Counted from the first letter of the stretch, positions 1 through 13,824 are shown. The stretch: DNA of 64,000 nucleotides from Tessaracoccus lapidicaptus (GCF_001693815.1 NZ_MBQD01000023.1:62001-126000), one strand, 5' to 3'. The notes: a model not told the origin generated them from the sequence alone. Translations and numbers: made by a program.

Positions 1-4
1 AGGG

Positions 5-466
5 GTGGAGGTGCTGGGAAACTATTCAAACCCGGATCCCCGCCGGATAGGCGTGATCTCGCGTCTCAGGGCGGCTACCCCGGTCGAGACACCTGCCGGG
101 AATCCAACCCGACAGACGGTGCAACCGCGGGCAAGTCGGATGCAGAAGCTGCGTCCCGACCAGATCGCAGAGCTGGTCGCCGCCTACCAGGAGGGCGACA
201 CGACCTACGTGCTGGCTCGGCGCTACGGCGCCAAGCGAGAGACCATCTCCCGGCACCTTGAGGAGGCGGGCGTCGCCCGCCGGGGCGGAGTCAAGCGCCA
301 AGACGACTCGGCCGACCAGATCGTCTCCCCTGCCAAGATCCGCGACTGGGCTCGAACGAACGGCTACCAAGTCAGCGATCGCGGGCGAATCCCGGCGCCG
401 ATCAAACAGGCGTGGTTGGCAGCCCGCCAGCGTGGACTCACGGGTCGTGTCGGAGCTCGCCGATAG
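5..466 (+). CDS. HTH plus Lsr2 C-terminal DNA-binding fusion protein, possibly 5'-partial
   Basis: Probable DNA-binding protein of the island. Residues about 48-93 form a helix-turn-helix like that at the C-terminus of actinobacterial serine recombinases (KLRPDQIAELVAAYQ, then a YVLARRYG turn and a TISRHL recognition helix). Residues about 107-140 match the DNA-binding domain of the nucleoid protein Lsr2 (IRDWARTNGYQVSDRGRIP), including the RGR motif that enters the AT-rich minor groove. The frame is open from the first bases of the window, so the start is unsure: GTG at 5, ATG at 140 (108 residues), or upstream of the window as the tail of a recombinase. The Lsr2 N-terminal oligomerisation domain is absent. 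It lies 35 nt before the GHKL ATPase gene on the same strand. A silencing or regulatory role for the island is inference. Confidence 0.75.
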   Translation: MEVLGNYSNPDPRRIGVISRLRAATPVETPAGNPTRQTVQPRASRMQKLRPDQIAELVAAYQEGDTTYVLARRYGAKRETISRHLEEAGVARRGGVKRQDDSADQIVSPAKIRDWARTNGYQVSDRGRIPAPIKQAWLAARQRGLTGRVGARR

Positions 467-501
467 AGTCCTGACTACCTGCGGACCGAGAGGGGGCAAC
501 G

Positions 502-2549
502 GTGGCGCTCACGACGTCGCTCGCGGGACGAGTGCGCAACACGAACCTCCCCAAGAGCCATTCGCTACTCCCCCTGCTGGAGGCTGTTATCAACGGTCTC
601 CAAGCGATCGACGTGCGCTTCGGCGACGACATGAGCCAGGGACACCTTCGAGTCATGATCGAGCGAAGCGGGCAGGAAGAGTTCGACTTCGAGCCCACCG
701 GCCCCGGTCGTGTGGCGCTGAAGCCGATCACGGGCTTCGTCGTCGAGGACAACGGCGTCGGCTTCACGCCGGACAACATGGACTCCTTCGAGACCCTGGA
801 CACCGACTACAAGGCGAACCTTGGCTGCCGTGGTGTTGGCAGGCTGCTGTGGCTCAAGGCGTTCGACAAGGTCTCCGTCCGCAGCGCCTACCTGGCTGAC
901 GACGGAGAGCTGTGCGCGCGGCAGTTTAGGTTCTCCATTGCTGGCGAAGTTGAGCACACCGAGACTCCCGACAACCTCAGCGATGCCGGTACCGCCGTTC
1001 ACCTGGACGGGTTCAAAGAGGCCTTCCAGAAGAGTGCGCCGAAGTCAGCCGACGCCATCGCTCGCGAGGTCTTCGAGCACTGCATCTGGTACTTCCTCCG
1101 CCCCGGCGGTGCTCCGGACGTGAGCATCGTCGACGACGAGGTCGTCTCGCTCAACAGCCTGATGGAGGATTTCGTCTTCTCCGAGCTGCCTTTGACGACG
1201 GTCGAGGTCAAGGGTCAGAAGTTCGAGATGGCGAACCTCTGCCTGAAGTCGTCGACCCGTAACCCCACGCCGCGGCTGTACTGGTGCGCCGCGAACCGCC
1301 TGGTCATGGAAGAGAACCTCACCGGGAAGATCCCCGGGTTGTACGGACGGCTCAAGGACAAGACCTCAGCCGAGTTCGCCTACGCCTGCTACCTCTCCTC
1401 CGACTACCTCGACTCGCACGTGCGGGCCGACCGCACGGCCTTCGACATCAGTGAACGAATCCCCGGAGCGACCCTCGAGGACGACATCTCGATCGAGGAC
1501 ATCCGGACGGGAGTGCTCGACGCCATCGAGGAGCTCCTGGCCGACTCGCTCACCGCGGCGCGCGAGGAGGGCAAGGCCCGAGTCAGCGAGTTCGTGAGCA
1601 ACCGAGCGCCCCGGTACCGACCGGTGCTGGCACGACTGGATCCTCTCGGCGTGACCGTGGACCCGTCGATCAAGGACCAGGACCTTGAGCTCGTCCTGCA
1701 CCGACACCTCCAGAAACTGGAGGCCGACGTCATCGAGCAGGGTCACGCGGTCTTCGCCGAGGCTGACACCACGACACCCGAGGTCTACCAGGCGCGCCTG
1801 AACGAGTACCTCCAGACCGTCACGGACATCAACCAATCCGATCTGGCGGCTTACGTCTCACGACGGCGGGCGATCCTTGACGCCCTCGGCAAGCTCATCC
1901 GATCCAACGAACTCGGCAAGTACTCCCGCGAGGACGCCATCCACTCGCTGCTCATGCCGATGCGCACCGACTCCAACGAGATCGGCACCGACGCCTCGAA
2001 CCTGTGGATCATCGACGAGCGACTGGCCTTCATGACTACCTCGCCTCGGACAAGACACTCAAGAGCATGCCGATCACCGGATCCGACTCCGCAAAGGAAC
2101 CCGACATCCTGGCGACACGACTCGTCGGCTCCCCTGGATCCCCGGTGCTGGCAGCCGAGGGCGAGACGCTGCCCTTGCCCTCGATCGTCGTCGTCGAGAT
2201 CAAGCGACCGATGCGGAACGACGCCTCGGAGGACAAGGATCCGATCTAGCAGACGCTCGACTACGTGAAGCGCGTACGCAACGGCGGAGTCATGACGGCG
2301 TCGGGGCGTCCGATCCCGGCCTCGAAGGACCAGCCCGCCTTCTGCTACGTGCTGGCCGACCTCACAACCACAATGGTCAGCCGGTGCGAGTACGCCGGGC
2401 TGCGCCCGACCCACGATGGCATGGGCTACTTCGGCTTCAACGAGCCGCACAAGGCCTATATCGAGGTCATGTCCTTCGACCGGCTCGTGAACTCGGCCAC
2501 CGAACGCAACCGCGCTTTCTTCGACAAGCTCGGGCTGCCATCCACGTAG
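502..2549 (+). pseudogene. GHKL-type ATPase with C-terminal nuclease-like domain, broken twice
   Basis: The N-terminus carries the Bergerat (GHKL) ATP fold: an N box with E and N in LLEAVINGLQA, a G1 box EDNGVGF and a G2 box GCRGVGR. The reading frame is intact to about 2031 (roughly 510 codons). One base then appears to be missing: the sequence continues in the +0 frame as DYLASDKTLKSM, and restoring one C gives LAFHDYLASDK. In that second frame TAG at 2247-2249 sits where CAG would read PIQQTLDYVKRV. Coding continues to 2549. The distal part contains VVVEIKRP followed by a conserved QQTLDYV stretch, typical of PD-(D/E)xK nuclease folds. Repaired length is about 682 residues. Two independent lesions suggest a decaying gene, although a sequencing error could explain the frameshift. 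A defence role is inference from context. Confidence 0.8.
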
Positions 2550-2589
2550 CCCGGAGCTGAGCGAGAAGCCGGTTCCCTGACAGGCACTT

Positions 2590-3066
2590 CTACTCGGATT
2601 CGAGCTCGAAGAACACCTCGGCCTGCCGACGGATCAGCGCGAGCTTCTTGGCGATCGGGCTGTGGTTGGCGTAGCCGAGCCGCTCAGCGATCTCGTGCTG
2701 GCGGTAGCCGCTGGACAACAGCACCACGATCTCGCGCTGCTGGCTGTCGAGCAGGGCAAGGAAGTCGCTGGTCACCAGCTTGCCGAGCACCTCACTCTCC
2801 GGGCTCTGAACCGGGATCGTATCGGTCAGCTCGACGAAACGTACCTGGACCTTGTTCCGCTTACGGTAGAGCTTGCGCTCGAAGTCCTCTCGTGCGTTCG
2901 ACCACTTCGTGGAGAAATCATCGGCGACCCGGTGGCTGCGGACTGCGTCAAGGATGCCTCGGAGACGACCGGTTGCGTCGGCCGCCTCGACGGTCTCGGC
3001 AACGACCTCAGCCGCCTCCTCCTCGCCCATCCAGATCGGGCCACCCATCCGAGGGTTGCCGGTCAC
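2590..3066 (-). CDS. Sigma-region-4-like HTH protein, last gene of the island operon
   Basis: This is a 158-residue protein. Residues about 108-150 (LLDSQQREIVVLLSSGYRQHEIAERLGY) resemble sigma-70 region 4 or a LuxR-type helix-turn-helix. No sigma region 2 is visible, so it is unlikely to be a complete sigma factor. The rest is charged and helical. Its ATG overlaps the stop of the upstream gene by 4 nt, so translation is coupled to the unknown 256-residue protein and through it to the helicase and restriction genes. It converges on the GHKL ATPase pseudogene with 40 bp between the stops. It may be a transcriptional adaptor or regulator of the operon; no function is demonstrated. Confidence 0.7.
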   Translation of the reverse strand: MTGNPRMGGPIWMGEEEAAEVVAETVEAADATGRLRGILDAVRSHRVADDFSTKWSNAREDFERKLYRKRNKVQVRFVELTDTIPVQSPESEVLGKLVTSDFLALLDSQQREIVVLLSSGYRQHEIAERLGYANHSPIAKKLALIRRQAEVFFELESE

Positions 3067-3833
3067 GCTCCCTCCAGAACGCTGCCGTCGACCAGGGTGA
3101 CCGGACCAACGACCTTGCCCTTATCGACCTCGGGGAACGTTCGCAGGATGTCCTGGATGACGTCCGTGACGGGCGGCACCCAGAAGTCCAGGTTGTGAGC
3201 CAGTAGCCGGATCGGATCGTCCTTCGAGAAGGCCGACAGCCTCGAGCCGGAGTTGAGGTGCGGCCAGACAGTCCAGGCCCAGGCCTTGGCGAGCCGGTCA
3301 CCGAAGTCGGGAGTGAGGAACCGACCGACGTTGCTGTGGTCGGCGAGAAACGGCCACTGGCCACGACGGAGCAGCGGCAGCCCGAAGCGGTCGAGCGTGG
3401 CCTTCGGGAGCAGGTGGAAGAGAGCCTCGTACTCGAAGTAGTGCGACTCCGTGCGGGGCACCAGGATCGTGTTGATGTCGCCCAGGTCGGCAAGCTCGGC
3501 GATCGGCGCGGGCAGGTCATCCTCATCGAAGAACCGACGACGGAACTGCGCCGCCTCCCAGAGCATGTTCCACATCCCGACCTGGCCGGCCATCTCCAGG
3601 TTGGGCTGGTCCATCTCGATCGCCACGTAGTCGGGCAGCTCGGGCTCGACCGGACGAATCACGCCACCGAACAACATCCCGGCGGACATGTTGTAGAGCG
3701 ACGGGTACTCGTCGGGCGTCGCCTTGCCCGGCGGCACGAACGTCTCCTCGCGCTGCCAAGCCTCGATCTCGGCAGTGGTCGGTTCGCGCTCGTCCTCGAC
3801 CAACCGTCCCGTGTCCTCTTGCATCTGCGTCAT
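3063..3833 (-). CDS. Unknown protein of the island operon
   Basis: I do not recognise this 256-residue protein. It is acidic and rich in aromatic residues, with no signal peptide, membrane segment or obvious nucleotide-binding motif. The middle reads like a soluble globular domain (stretches such as LLRRGQWPFLADHSN and LAHNLDFWVPP). It starts 41 nt downstream of the helicase-nuclease gene and its stop overlaps the start of the HTH gene (ATGA). That position suggests it works with the helicase rather than with HsdRMS, but this is inference only. Confidence 0.7.
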   Translation of the reverse strand: MTQMQEDTGRLVEDEREPTTAEIEAWQREETFVPPGKATPDEYPSLYNMSAGMLFGGVIRPVEPELPDYVAIEMDQPNLEMAGQVGMWNMLWEAAQFRRRFFDEDDLPAPIAELADLGDINTILVPRTESHYFEYEALFHLLPKATLDRFGLPLLRRGQWPFLADHSNVGRFLTPDFGDRLAKAWAWTVWPHLNSGSRLSAFSKDDPIRLLAHNLDFWVPPVTDVIQDILRTFPEVDKGKVVGPVTLVDGSVLEGA

Positions 3834-3874
3834 GCCCTACCTACGACAGTTCGGCCGAGAATTGTTCCTACCGC

Positions 3875-6448
3875 TCAGTCGCCTGGCCGGATACGGTTCT
3901 GGGTGAGACGGTCGATCACCTGGCTCGGCAGGCAGCCGTTCTCGGTCATGACCGACCGCACGTGTTGCTTCTGAGCCTGCTCGGAAGCGATGCCGACCGC
4001 AGTGGTCAACAGGTCGCCCCAGACGACCGCGACATCGCTCCCAATCTCCTCGACTGTGCTGGGCGACGCCAGGTGGACGTTGGGGTTCGCCGCTGGGGCG
4101 TGCTGCGGATCGACCGACAACTTGTCCGACACGATGATCGCGGGGCTACCCGCTGGCGGGTTGTCCATGCCCCGGTCGGCGGCGAGCTGGTCGAGCTGGG
4201 TGTTGGCCTGGCGGACGTCCTTGAGCGGCAGCAGGCCGTCGTCGTGCTCCTCAGACTTGGCCTCGATCGTCATCCACATGGCGGTGCCCCAGACCCAGTC
4301 CGAGTCGCACCGCCCCTGGCCCTTGGGCTTGGAAGCCTCGGCTCCGAGGAAGGACCCGAGCGTCGTCAGGCCACATTCGTACCGGGTCGCCTCATCCTGA
4401 GCGAGCGCCTCCTGCATCTCAGTCAGGGCGGCGTTGATCTTGTTCGGCTTGAGCTGGCCGCGCAGTCGCGCCACAACGGCGTTGACCGCCACTACATCCA
4501 TGGGCACGAGCGGAACCTCTTCGGCACCAGGCAGGTCCCGCATCTCCTTCAGCCAGGTGGCCCTGTTGCCGGCGAGAGCTGCTTCGCGAACAAGCTGCCG
4601 AGCTCGAGCCCGCTGCGTCTCGTCCTGAGCTCCCAGATGCAGCCATACCCCAGCGATGTAGAGCAGCAGACCTCGGTAGCCCCGGGTCGCCTCCGGCCCG
4701 ACATGGGGCACAGCTTCCTGCAGTTTCTCGCTCGCCCCGAGCCAGTCCCCGCCGAACGCCAGCTGCCACGCCTCGACCTCCAGAGCAGCAGCCTTGCCGA
4801 GGGCGTCGGCAGCCGGAGGCTCGACCTTGACTGCGTCCTGGCGAAACTCAGCGACTGCGGGCTCACCCTGTTCACGCCAATCCGCTTCGTGCTCAAGGAA
4901 CATCTCGACGTTCTCGATGACCTCGTCTGGATCTGCACCCTTGCTGTTCTGCCAGCCGAACTCCACCTCAGCCTGCAGCTCAGGCTCGAGCGCCTTGAGG
5001 TTCTCGGGCCGAGAGAAGTACTTCATGATGTCCGAGCCGAGAACGACGACCACGGCATAGTCGTTGGGGCCACGGGTACAACGACCAGCACCCTGCACGA
5101 TGCGCGTCCGAACTCGCTCCGCGAGGGCAGCGTTGGCCTCGGCCCGCTCGCTCAGGAACTTCTCCTGCAGGCCGACCGCATCGGGCTTGCCACCAAGCAC
5201 CACAATCCGGCAGGCGGTACCCGGGAGATCCAGACCGTCGTAACGGTTGGCCAGCCCCAGGACGCCGGTCGCAGCACTCGCGAAGGCATCCAGCCCCTGC
5301 TGCTCCAGATCGTCACGCCCCAGGACCGGAACACCGTCGCCCGCCAACGCCTTGGCCGCCGCCTCAGTGTTGGCGACGCTCTCCTGACTGAGCACCAGCG
5401 CCTTGTCGGTCAGCCCGATGATCCGCTTGGTCAGCCCCGCCGGGTCGTTGCCCTTGACGATGTCCGGGAAGACGAACAGGCGGCGACCAGAGCGCGGCGG
5501 CGTCTTGGTCGGTAGCGGCATCCGGACGATCTCCCGTCGACCGAAGGCGCGCTCCAGCTCACCACCGGAGCCGAGCGTCGCCGACAGGTAGATGCGCTGC
5601 TCGGCGCGCGCGAACACATGGTTCTCGAAGGTCGGCGGGATCATCGGGCGGATCTGGATGCCGCCGTAGGACAGGTAGACACAGCACGACGCCAGTCCCG
5701 CCCGGATCATGGCGACCTTGTAGGAGTACGGCGTCGGCAGGGCCGCCAGGGCCGCGTCGAGCTTTGCCAGCGCCGCGGGGTCGACAGCCGGGAGGATCAG
5801 GCGCACCTGATGGTGGGCACCGGGATCGGGCTGGCCTTCCAGACGCTGGATGAGCAGACCAGACAGGAACGGCTTCAGCGACTCGAGGATGGCCAAGTAG
5901 GCAGCCTGGTCCTCGTGGCGCCGGATGTTGATCGCGTACTCGTTGCCGACAAACTGCTCGCCTGCGTGGGCGTCGTCGAAGAGCAGCAGACGGGGCTCAG
6001 GAATCTTCGGGCTGCTGTTGAAGATCGAGCTGTAGGTCGTGATGCCGATTGCCTCGCCACCCTCGACCGAGGCCTCGTCGATGGGGTCCCAGTCACGAGC
6101 GCGACCGACCAGGACTCCTACTGGAATGCCCTCACGCTGTGCCGTCCCTGCCACCTGGCGTGCGAGCTGCTTGGTCGGGGTGGCGTAGATGACCGGACCC
6201 TCGGCCTTGCCACGCACCCACTCGCCGATTAGCAGACCAGGCAGCGTCTTGCCCGTGCCGGTCGGCAGTTCGAGTGCCAGATCGGAAGTCTTCTGGTGGC
6301 TTTCGGCGTAGGCACGGATGACGTCACCCTGGTGCAGCCAGAGTGACGGAACGGCCTCGGTAGTCCGCGGCAGCGTCCCGTTGAGGTACAGCTCCTCCGG
6401 CGACGGGAACTGCTGAGCCGCTCGCTTGGTCTTGCCCTGAAAGGCCAT
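3875..6448 (-). CDS. SF2 helicase with C-terminal EAK nuclease-like domain
   Basis: An 857-residue DNA helicase-type ATPase. Walker A is LPTGTGKT (residues 61-68), Walker B is LFDDAH (156-161), an SAT-type motif is YLSATLGSG (287-295), and motif VI is QGAGRCTR (452-459). The QGAGR form and overall spacing resemble Rad3/XPD-like helicases, but no iron-sulphur cysteine cluster is seen. Residues about 700-810 contain RCDSDW and, 17 residues later, IEAKSE (728-733) followed by a QANTQLDQL helix. This is the D...ExK layout of Mrr/PD-(D/E)xK nucleases. The gene begins 1 nt after the stop of the metallopeptidase gene, in the same operon as hsdMSR. A helicase-nuclease restriction effector is the natural reading; the nuclease call is inferred from motif only. 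Confidence 0.85.
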   Translation of the reverse strand: MAFQGKTKRAAQQFPSPEELYLNGTLPRTTEAVPSLWLHQGDVIRAYAESHQKTSDLALELPTGTGKTLPGLLIGEWVRGKAEGPVIYATPTKQLARQVAGTAQREGIPVGVLVGRARDWDPIDEASVEGGEAIGITTYSSIFNSSPKIPEPRLLLFDDAHAGEQFVGNEYAINIRRHEDQAAYLAILESLKPFLSGLLIQRLEGQPDPGAHHQVRLILPAVDPAALAKLDAALAALPTPYSYKVAMIRAGLASCCVYLSYGGIQIRPMIPPTFENHVFARAEQRIYLSATLGSGGELERAFGRREIVRMPLPTKTPPRSGRRLFVFPDIVKGNDPAGLTKRIIGLTDKALVLSQESVANTEAAAKALAGDGVPVLGRDDLEQQGLDAFASAATGVLGLANRYDGLDLPGTACRIVVLGGKPDAVGLQEKFLSERAEANAALAERVRTRIVQGAGRCTRGPNDYAVVVVLGSDIMKYFSRPENLKALEPELQAEVEFGWQNSKGADPDEVIENVEMFLEHEADWREQGEPAVAEFRQDAVKVEPPAADALGKAAALEVEAWQLAFGGDWLGASEKLQEAVPHVGPEATRGYRGLLLYIAGVWLHLGAQDETQRARARQLVREAALAGNRATWLKEMRDLPGAEEVPLVPMDVVAVNAVVARLRGQLKPNKINAALTEMQEALAQDEATRYECGLTTLGSFLGAEASKPKGQGRCDSDWVWGTAMWMTIEAKSEEHDDGLLPLKDVRQANTQLDQLAADRGMDNPPAGSPAIIVSDKLSVDPQHAPAANPNVHLASPSTVEEIGSDVAVVWGDLLTTAVGIASEQAQKQHVRSVMTENGCLPSQVIDRLTQNRIRPGD

Positions 6449-6449
6449 G

Positions 6450-6802
6450 TCAGGCTTCCATCTCTCGCCGACCCTGGCCGGCGCTTTCGGTGGCGTGCTG
6501 GCTTTGCCGTTCCAGATCCCGCCAGTTGGGCACCAGGGCGGTCATCATGGCCTTGAACTGCTTGCCGTGGTCGCGGTACTTGAGGTGGAGCAGCTCGTGG
6601 ACGATGACATAGTCCTGGAGGTCCTCGGCCTCGGTGGCGAGGTCGTCGGCCAGCGTCACGACGCCGTCGGGCGCACACGAGCCCCACTTGCCGGGTAGGC
6701 GCTTGATCTGGACCTGCTCCGGGTTGACCTTGAGCTTGACGGCCCAACCCATGGCGCGCCGGCGAAGCTGCTGCTCGGGGTAGAGCGACGACTTGGTGGC
6801 CA

Positions 6803-6803
<1 letters not shown>
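6450..6803 (-). CDS. YgjP-like (DUF45) zinc metallopeptidase-type protein
   Basis: A 117-residue protein with the zinc motif HELLH (in VIVHELLHLKYRDHGKQF), a third histidine seven residues later, and the preceding GKWGSC segment seen in YgjP/DUF45 (M48-like) proteins. It is short for the family, which is usually about 150-240 residues, so only the catalytic core is present. Its ATG shares one base with the hsdR stop, and the helicase gene follows after 1 nt. Small DUF45 proteins are often found next to hsdR in type I restriction loci; their role there is not established. Confidence 0.88.
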
Positions 6804-9735
<2,932 letters not shown>

Positions 9736-9739
<4 letters not shown>

Positions 9740-10394
9740 GAGACCACCGCCAACGGCTCAGTCGGCCGCGGAAGCGCCGTCAGATCCAGCTCATCCACGG
9801 CCAGCCGTCCAGTCATCAGCTGATCCATCGCGGTGGTCCGCAGACCTTCTGCAAGCGAGGTCAGCCGGGCGCCCAGTTGCTGGGCACGCACAATGAGGTC
9901 CAGAACGTCGGCAATCGCCTCCTGCTCCGGCTCGGGCGGCAACAGAACCGGGATCCGATCGATCTTGGCCTTGTTGAGGGTGTTGCCCTTGATCTGCCGG
10001 TCCCGGTGCTCGGAATAGTCGACCTGGGACAAGTAGTAGCCGAGGTAACGCTGGTTGATGCCCTCGTGCGGGTAGATCGACATGATGGCCTCGTTGTGGC
10101 AGGCATCGATACCGAGGGTGGCAACACGTCCGATCGTCAGCTTGAAGCTCATCAAGAGCGTGCCAGCGGGCACGAAGCGCCCGCCGAACGACTCCTTGAG
10201 CGCCAGGCCACTGATTGTCTCCTTGGTCACCTTGACCGTGCCGTGGGCCTTCATGTCGGAGATGGCAACCCACGGCACATTGCCACCGTCATCGACCCAG
10301 TAGTCCGACCGAGCACGAGCGGGAGTGCGCCCGATCGAGTAGTCGGCGATGTCGGCGAAGTGCTCCTCCGTCCAGCCGTTAGGAACAGTCGTGG

Positions 10395-10398
<4 letters not shown>
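9736..10398 (-). CDS. hsdS: Type I restriction specificity subunit, half-size
   Basis: A 220-residue HsdS with a single target recognition domain ([21 protein letters not shown] through the [15 protein letters not shown] helix region) and one conserved spacer helix. Classical HsdS has two such units in about 400 residues. The protein ends naturally and its stop overlaps the hsdR start by 4 nt, so it does not look truncated. A half-subunit would have to dimerise and would predict a palindromic, interrupted recognition site. ATG at 10398 is chosen because it overlaps the hsdM stop (ATGA) and begins the conserved domain; an in-frame extension to 10527 is only shadow of hsdM. Confidence 0.92.
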
Positions 10399-12206
<1,808 letters not shown>

Positions 12207-12207
12207 G

Positions 12208-12242
12208 TTTGCTATCTTTGCTATATCGCAGAGTGCTGTCAA
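12208..12242 (-). promoter_or_regulatory. hsdM promoter with direct-repeat operator, probably leaderless
   Basis: On the minus strand a perfect TTGACA (12237-12242) is separated by 17 bp from AAAGAT (12214-12219). The hsdM ATG begins 8 nt after this -10 element with no ribosome binding site between, so the mRNA is likely leaderless. Overlapping the -10 are two direct repeats, TTTGCTAT on the plus strand at 12208-12215 and 12217-12224, period 9 bp. They are a plausible operator for the XRE domain at the HsdM N-terminus. Confidence 0.6.
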
Positions 12243-12304
12243 GCCGAAGCGCCCGAGAGAGTTCGCCGTGTGCTCAGCGCCTGCCGAACCAGCGTCGCGG
12301 ACGG

Positions 12305-12329
12305 GGACTGTACGGTCAACGGTGTAACT
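12305..12329 (+). repeat. Left terminal inverted repeat of the IS
   Basis: The outer bases GGACTGT and inner twelve bases AACGGTGTAACT match the reverse complement of the right end apart from one mismatch in the outer block and an unmatched six-base centre. Confidence 0.8.
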
Positions 12330-12348
12330 CCGATCAAGGAGGAACACG

Positions 12349-13664
12349 ATGAGCAGGCAGGCTGAGACGGCCCCAGCGGCTGTGGTGGACGGAGCCGGAG
12401 TGGCTGTGATGACGGAGGCGACTCGGCCGCCGGTGGTGGACCGGGGGCTGGTCGCCCAGCTCGTGGGTGACGCGCAACGTCAGGGCCTGTCGGTCGACGG
12501 GGAGGGCGGTCTGCTGTCCGAGTTGACCCGACTGGTGCTGGAGTCCGCGCTGGAAGGCGAGATCACCGATCACCTCGGCTACGACAAGCACACCAAGGGC
12601 GCCTCTGCGGACGGGAACGCCCGCAACGGCTCCCGGACGAAGACGGTGCTGACGAAGGCCGGCCCGGTCACCATCGGCGTCCCAAGGGACCGTGCCGGAA
12701 CGTTCGAACCAACGATCGTCGCGAAGCGGCAGCGCCGGCTGGGGTCGATCGAGGACATCGTCTTGTCCTTGTCGGCGCGGGGCATGACCTACGGCGATAT
12801 CAGCGCGCATCTGGCCGACGTGTACGGCTCCGAGGTGTCGAAGACCACGATCTCCACGATCACCGACAAGGTGCTGGACGGGATGTTGGAGTGGCAGAAT
12901 CGGCCGCTGGACCCGGTCTACCCGGTGGTGTTCATCGACGCGATCCACGTCAAGGTCCGAGACGGCCAGGTCGCCAACCGGCCCATCTACGTCGCCCTTG
13001 CGGTGACGACGGAGGGCAACCGGGACATCCTCGGCCTGTGGGCAGGAGACGGTGGGGAAGGCGCCAAGTACTGGCTGCAGGTCCTCACGGAGCTCAAGAA
13101 CCGCGGCGTGAACGACGTCCTGATGGTGGTGTGCGACGGCCTCAAGGGGCTGCCCGAGTCGGTGAACACGGTGTGGAAGGAGACGATCGTGCAGACCTGC
13201 ATCGTGCACCTGATGCGCAACAGCTTCAAGTACTCCGCCCGGCAGCACTGGGACGCCATCTCCCGGCCTTGAAGCCCGTGTACCAGGCTGCGACCCTCAC
13301 CGAGGCCGAGGAACGTTTCCTCGAGTTCGCCGAAGCCTGGGTCGAGAAGTATCCGGCAATCGTGCGGCTGTGGGAGAACGCCTGGGCCGAGTTCGTCCCG
13401 TTCCTCGGCTTCGACCGCGAGATCCGACGCATCGTGTGCACCACGAACGCGATCGAGTCGGTCAACGCCCGCATCCGCAAGGCCGTCCGAGCCCGCGGGC
13501 ACTTCCCCAACGAGCAGGCCGCGCTCAAGTGCGTCTACCTCGCCGTCATGGCGCTCGACCCCACAGGCAAAGGCAGGGCCCGCTGGACCCAGAGATGGAA
13601 GGAAGCCCTCAACGCTTTCGACATCCGATTCGACGGCCGCCTCAGCAGCCCCAGACCAGCATGA
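12349..13664 (+). pseudogene. IS256-family (Mutator-type) transposase, frameshifted
   Basis: A DDE transposase. The first frame runs from ATG 12349 (preceded by AAGGAGG) to a TGA at 13270-13272 and holds two catalytic aspartates, in FIDAIHVKVRDG and VVCDGLKG. The rest, including the catalytic glutamate in TTNAIESVN and the C-terminal helical region, lies in another frame from about 13266 to 13664. At 13264-13271 the sequence CGGCCTTG would need one more G (CGGGCCTTG) to read RALKPVY. Repaired length is about 437 residues, normal for the family. A single-base deletion or a sequencing error in a G/C run are both possible. The family is not known for programmed frameshifting, so the copy is probably inactive as it stands. 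Confidence 0.88.
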
Positions 13665-13675
13665 CAACACAACCC

Positions 13676-13700
13676 AGTTACACCGTTCGTTTGACAGACC
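13676..13700 (-). repeat. Right terminal inverted repeat of the IS
   Basis: Read on the minus strand it is GGTCTGT, six unmatched bases, then AACGGTGTAACT, mirroring the left end. Confidence 0.8.
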
Positions 13701-13771
13701 CGGTCGAGGCCGAGGAGCTGGAGGCCGCGTTCTGGCGGTCGCTCAACACCAACCACGCACACAACGAAGAA

Positions 13772-13795
13772 GGGGCGGTCCAGATGGACCGCCCC
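13772..13795. terminator. Bidirectional intrinsic terminator
   Basis: Perfect 10-bp stem GGGGCGGTCC / GGACCGCCCC with an AGAT loop. TCTTCTGT follows on the plus strand, and TTCTTCGTTGTG follows on the minus strand, where it could end ssrA transcription. Confidence 0.75.
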
Positions 13796-13824
13796 TCTTC
13801 TGTGACAACATCGTGGGCTTCGTG

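Larger units (their letters stand above)
12305..13700 (+). mobile_element. IS256-family insertion sequence
   Basis: An element of about 1.4 kb bounded by imperfect 25-bp inverted repeats (12305-12329 and 13676-13700) and containing one transposase gene with a frameshift. No direct target duplication is seen: the left flank is GCGGACGG and the right flank CGGTCGAG. This suggests that sequence next to one end has been lost or rearranged. It sits between the hsdM promoter and the tmRNA gene. Confidence 0.88.

Noticed and set aside
12349-13664. Programmed -1 frameshift in the IS transposase
   Set aside because: No slippery heptamer or following hairpin is evident and the family is usually read in a single frame; a one-base deletion or sequencing error is simpler.
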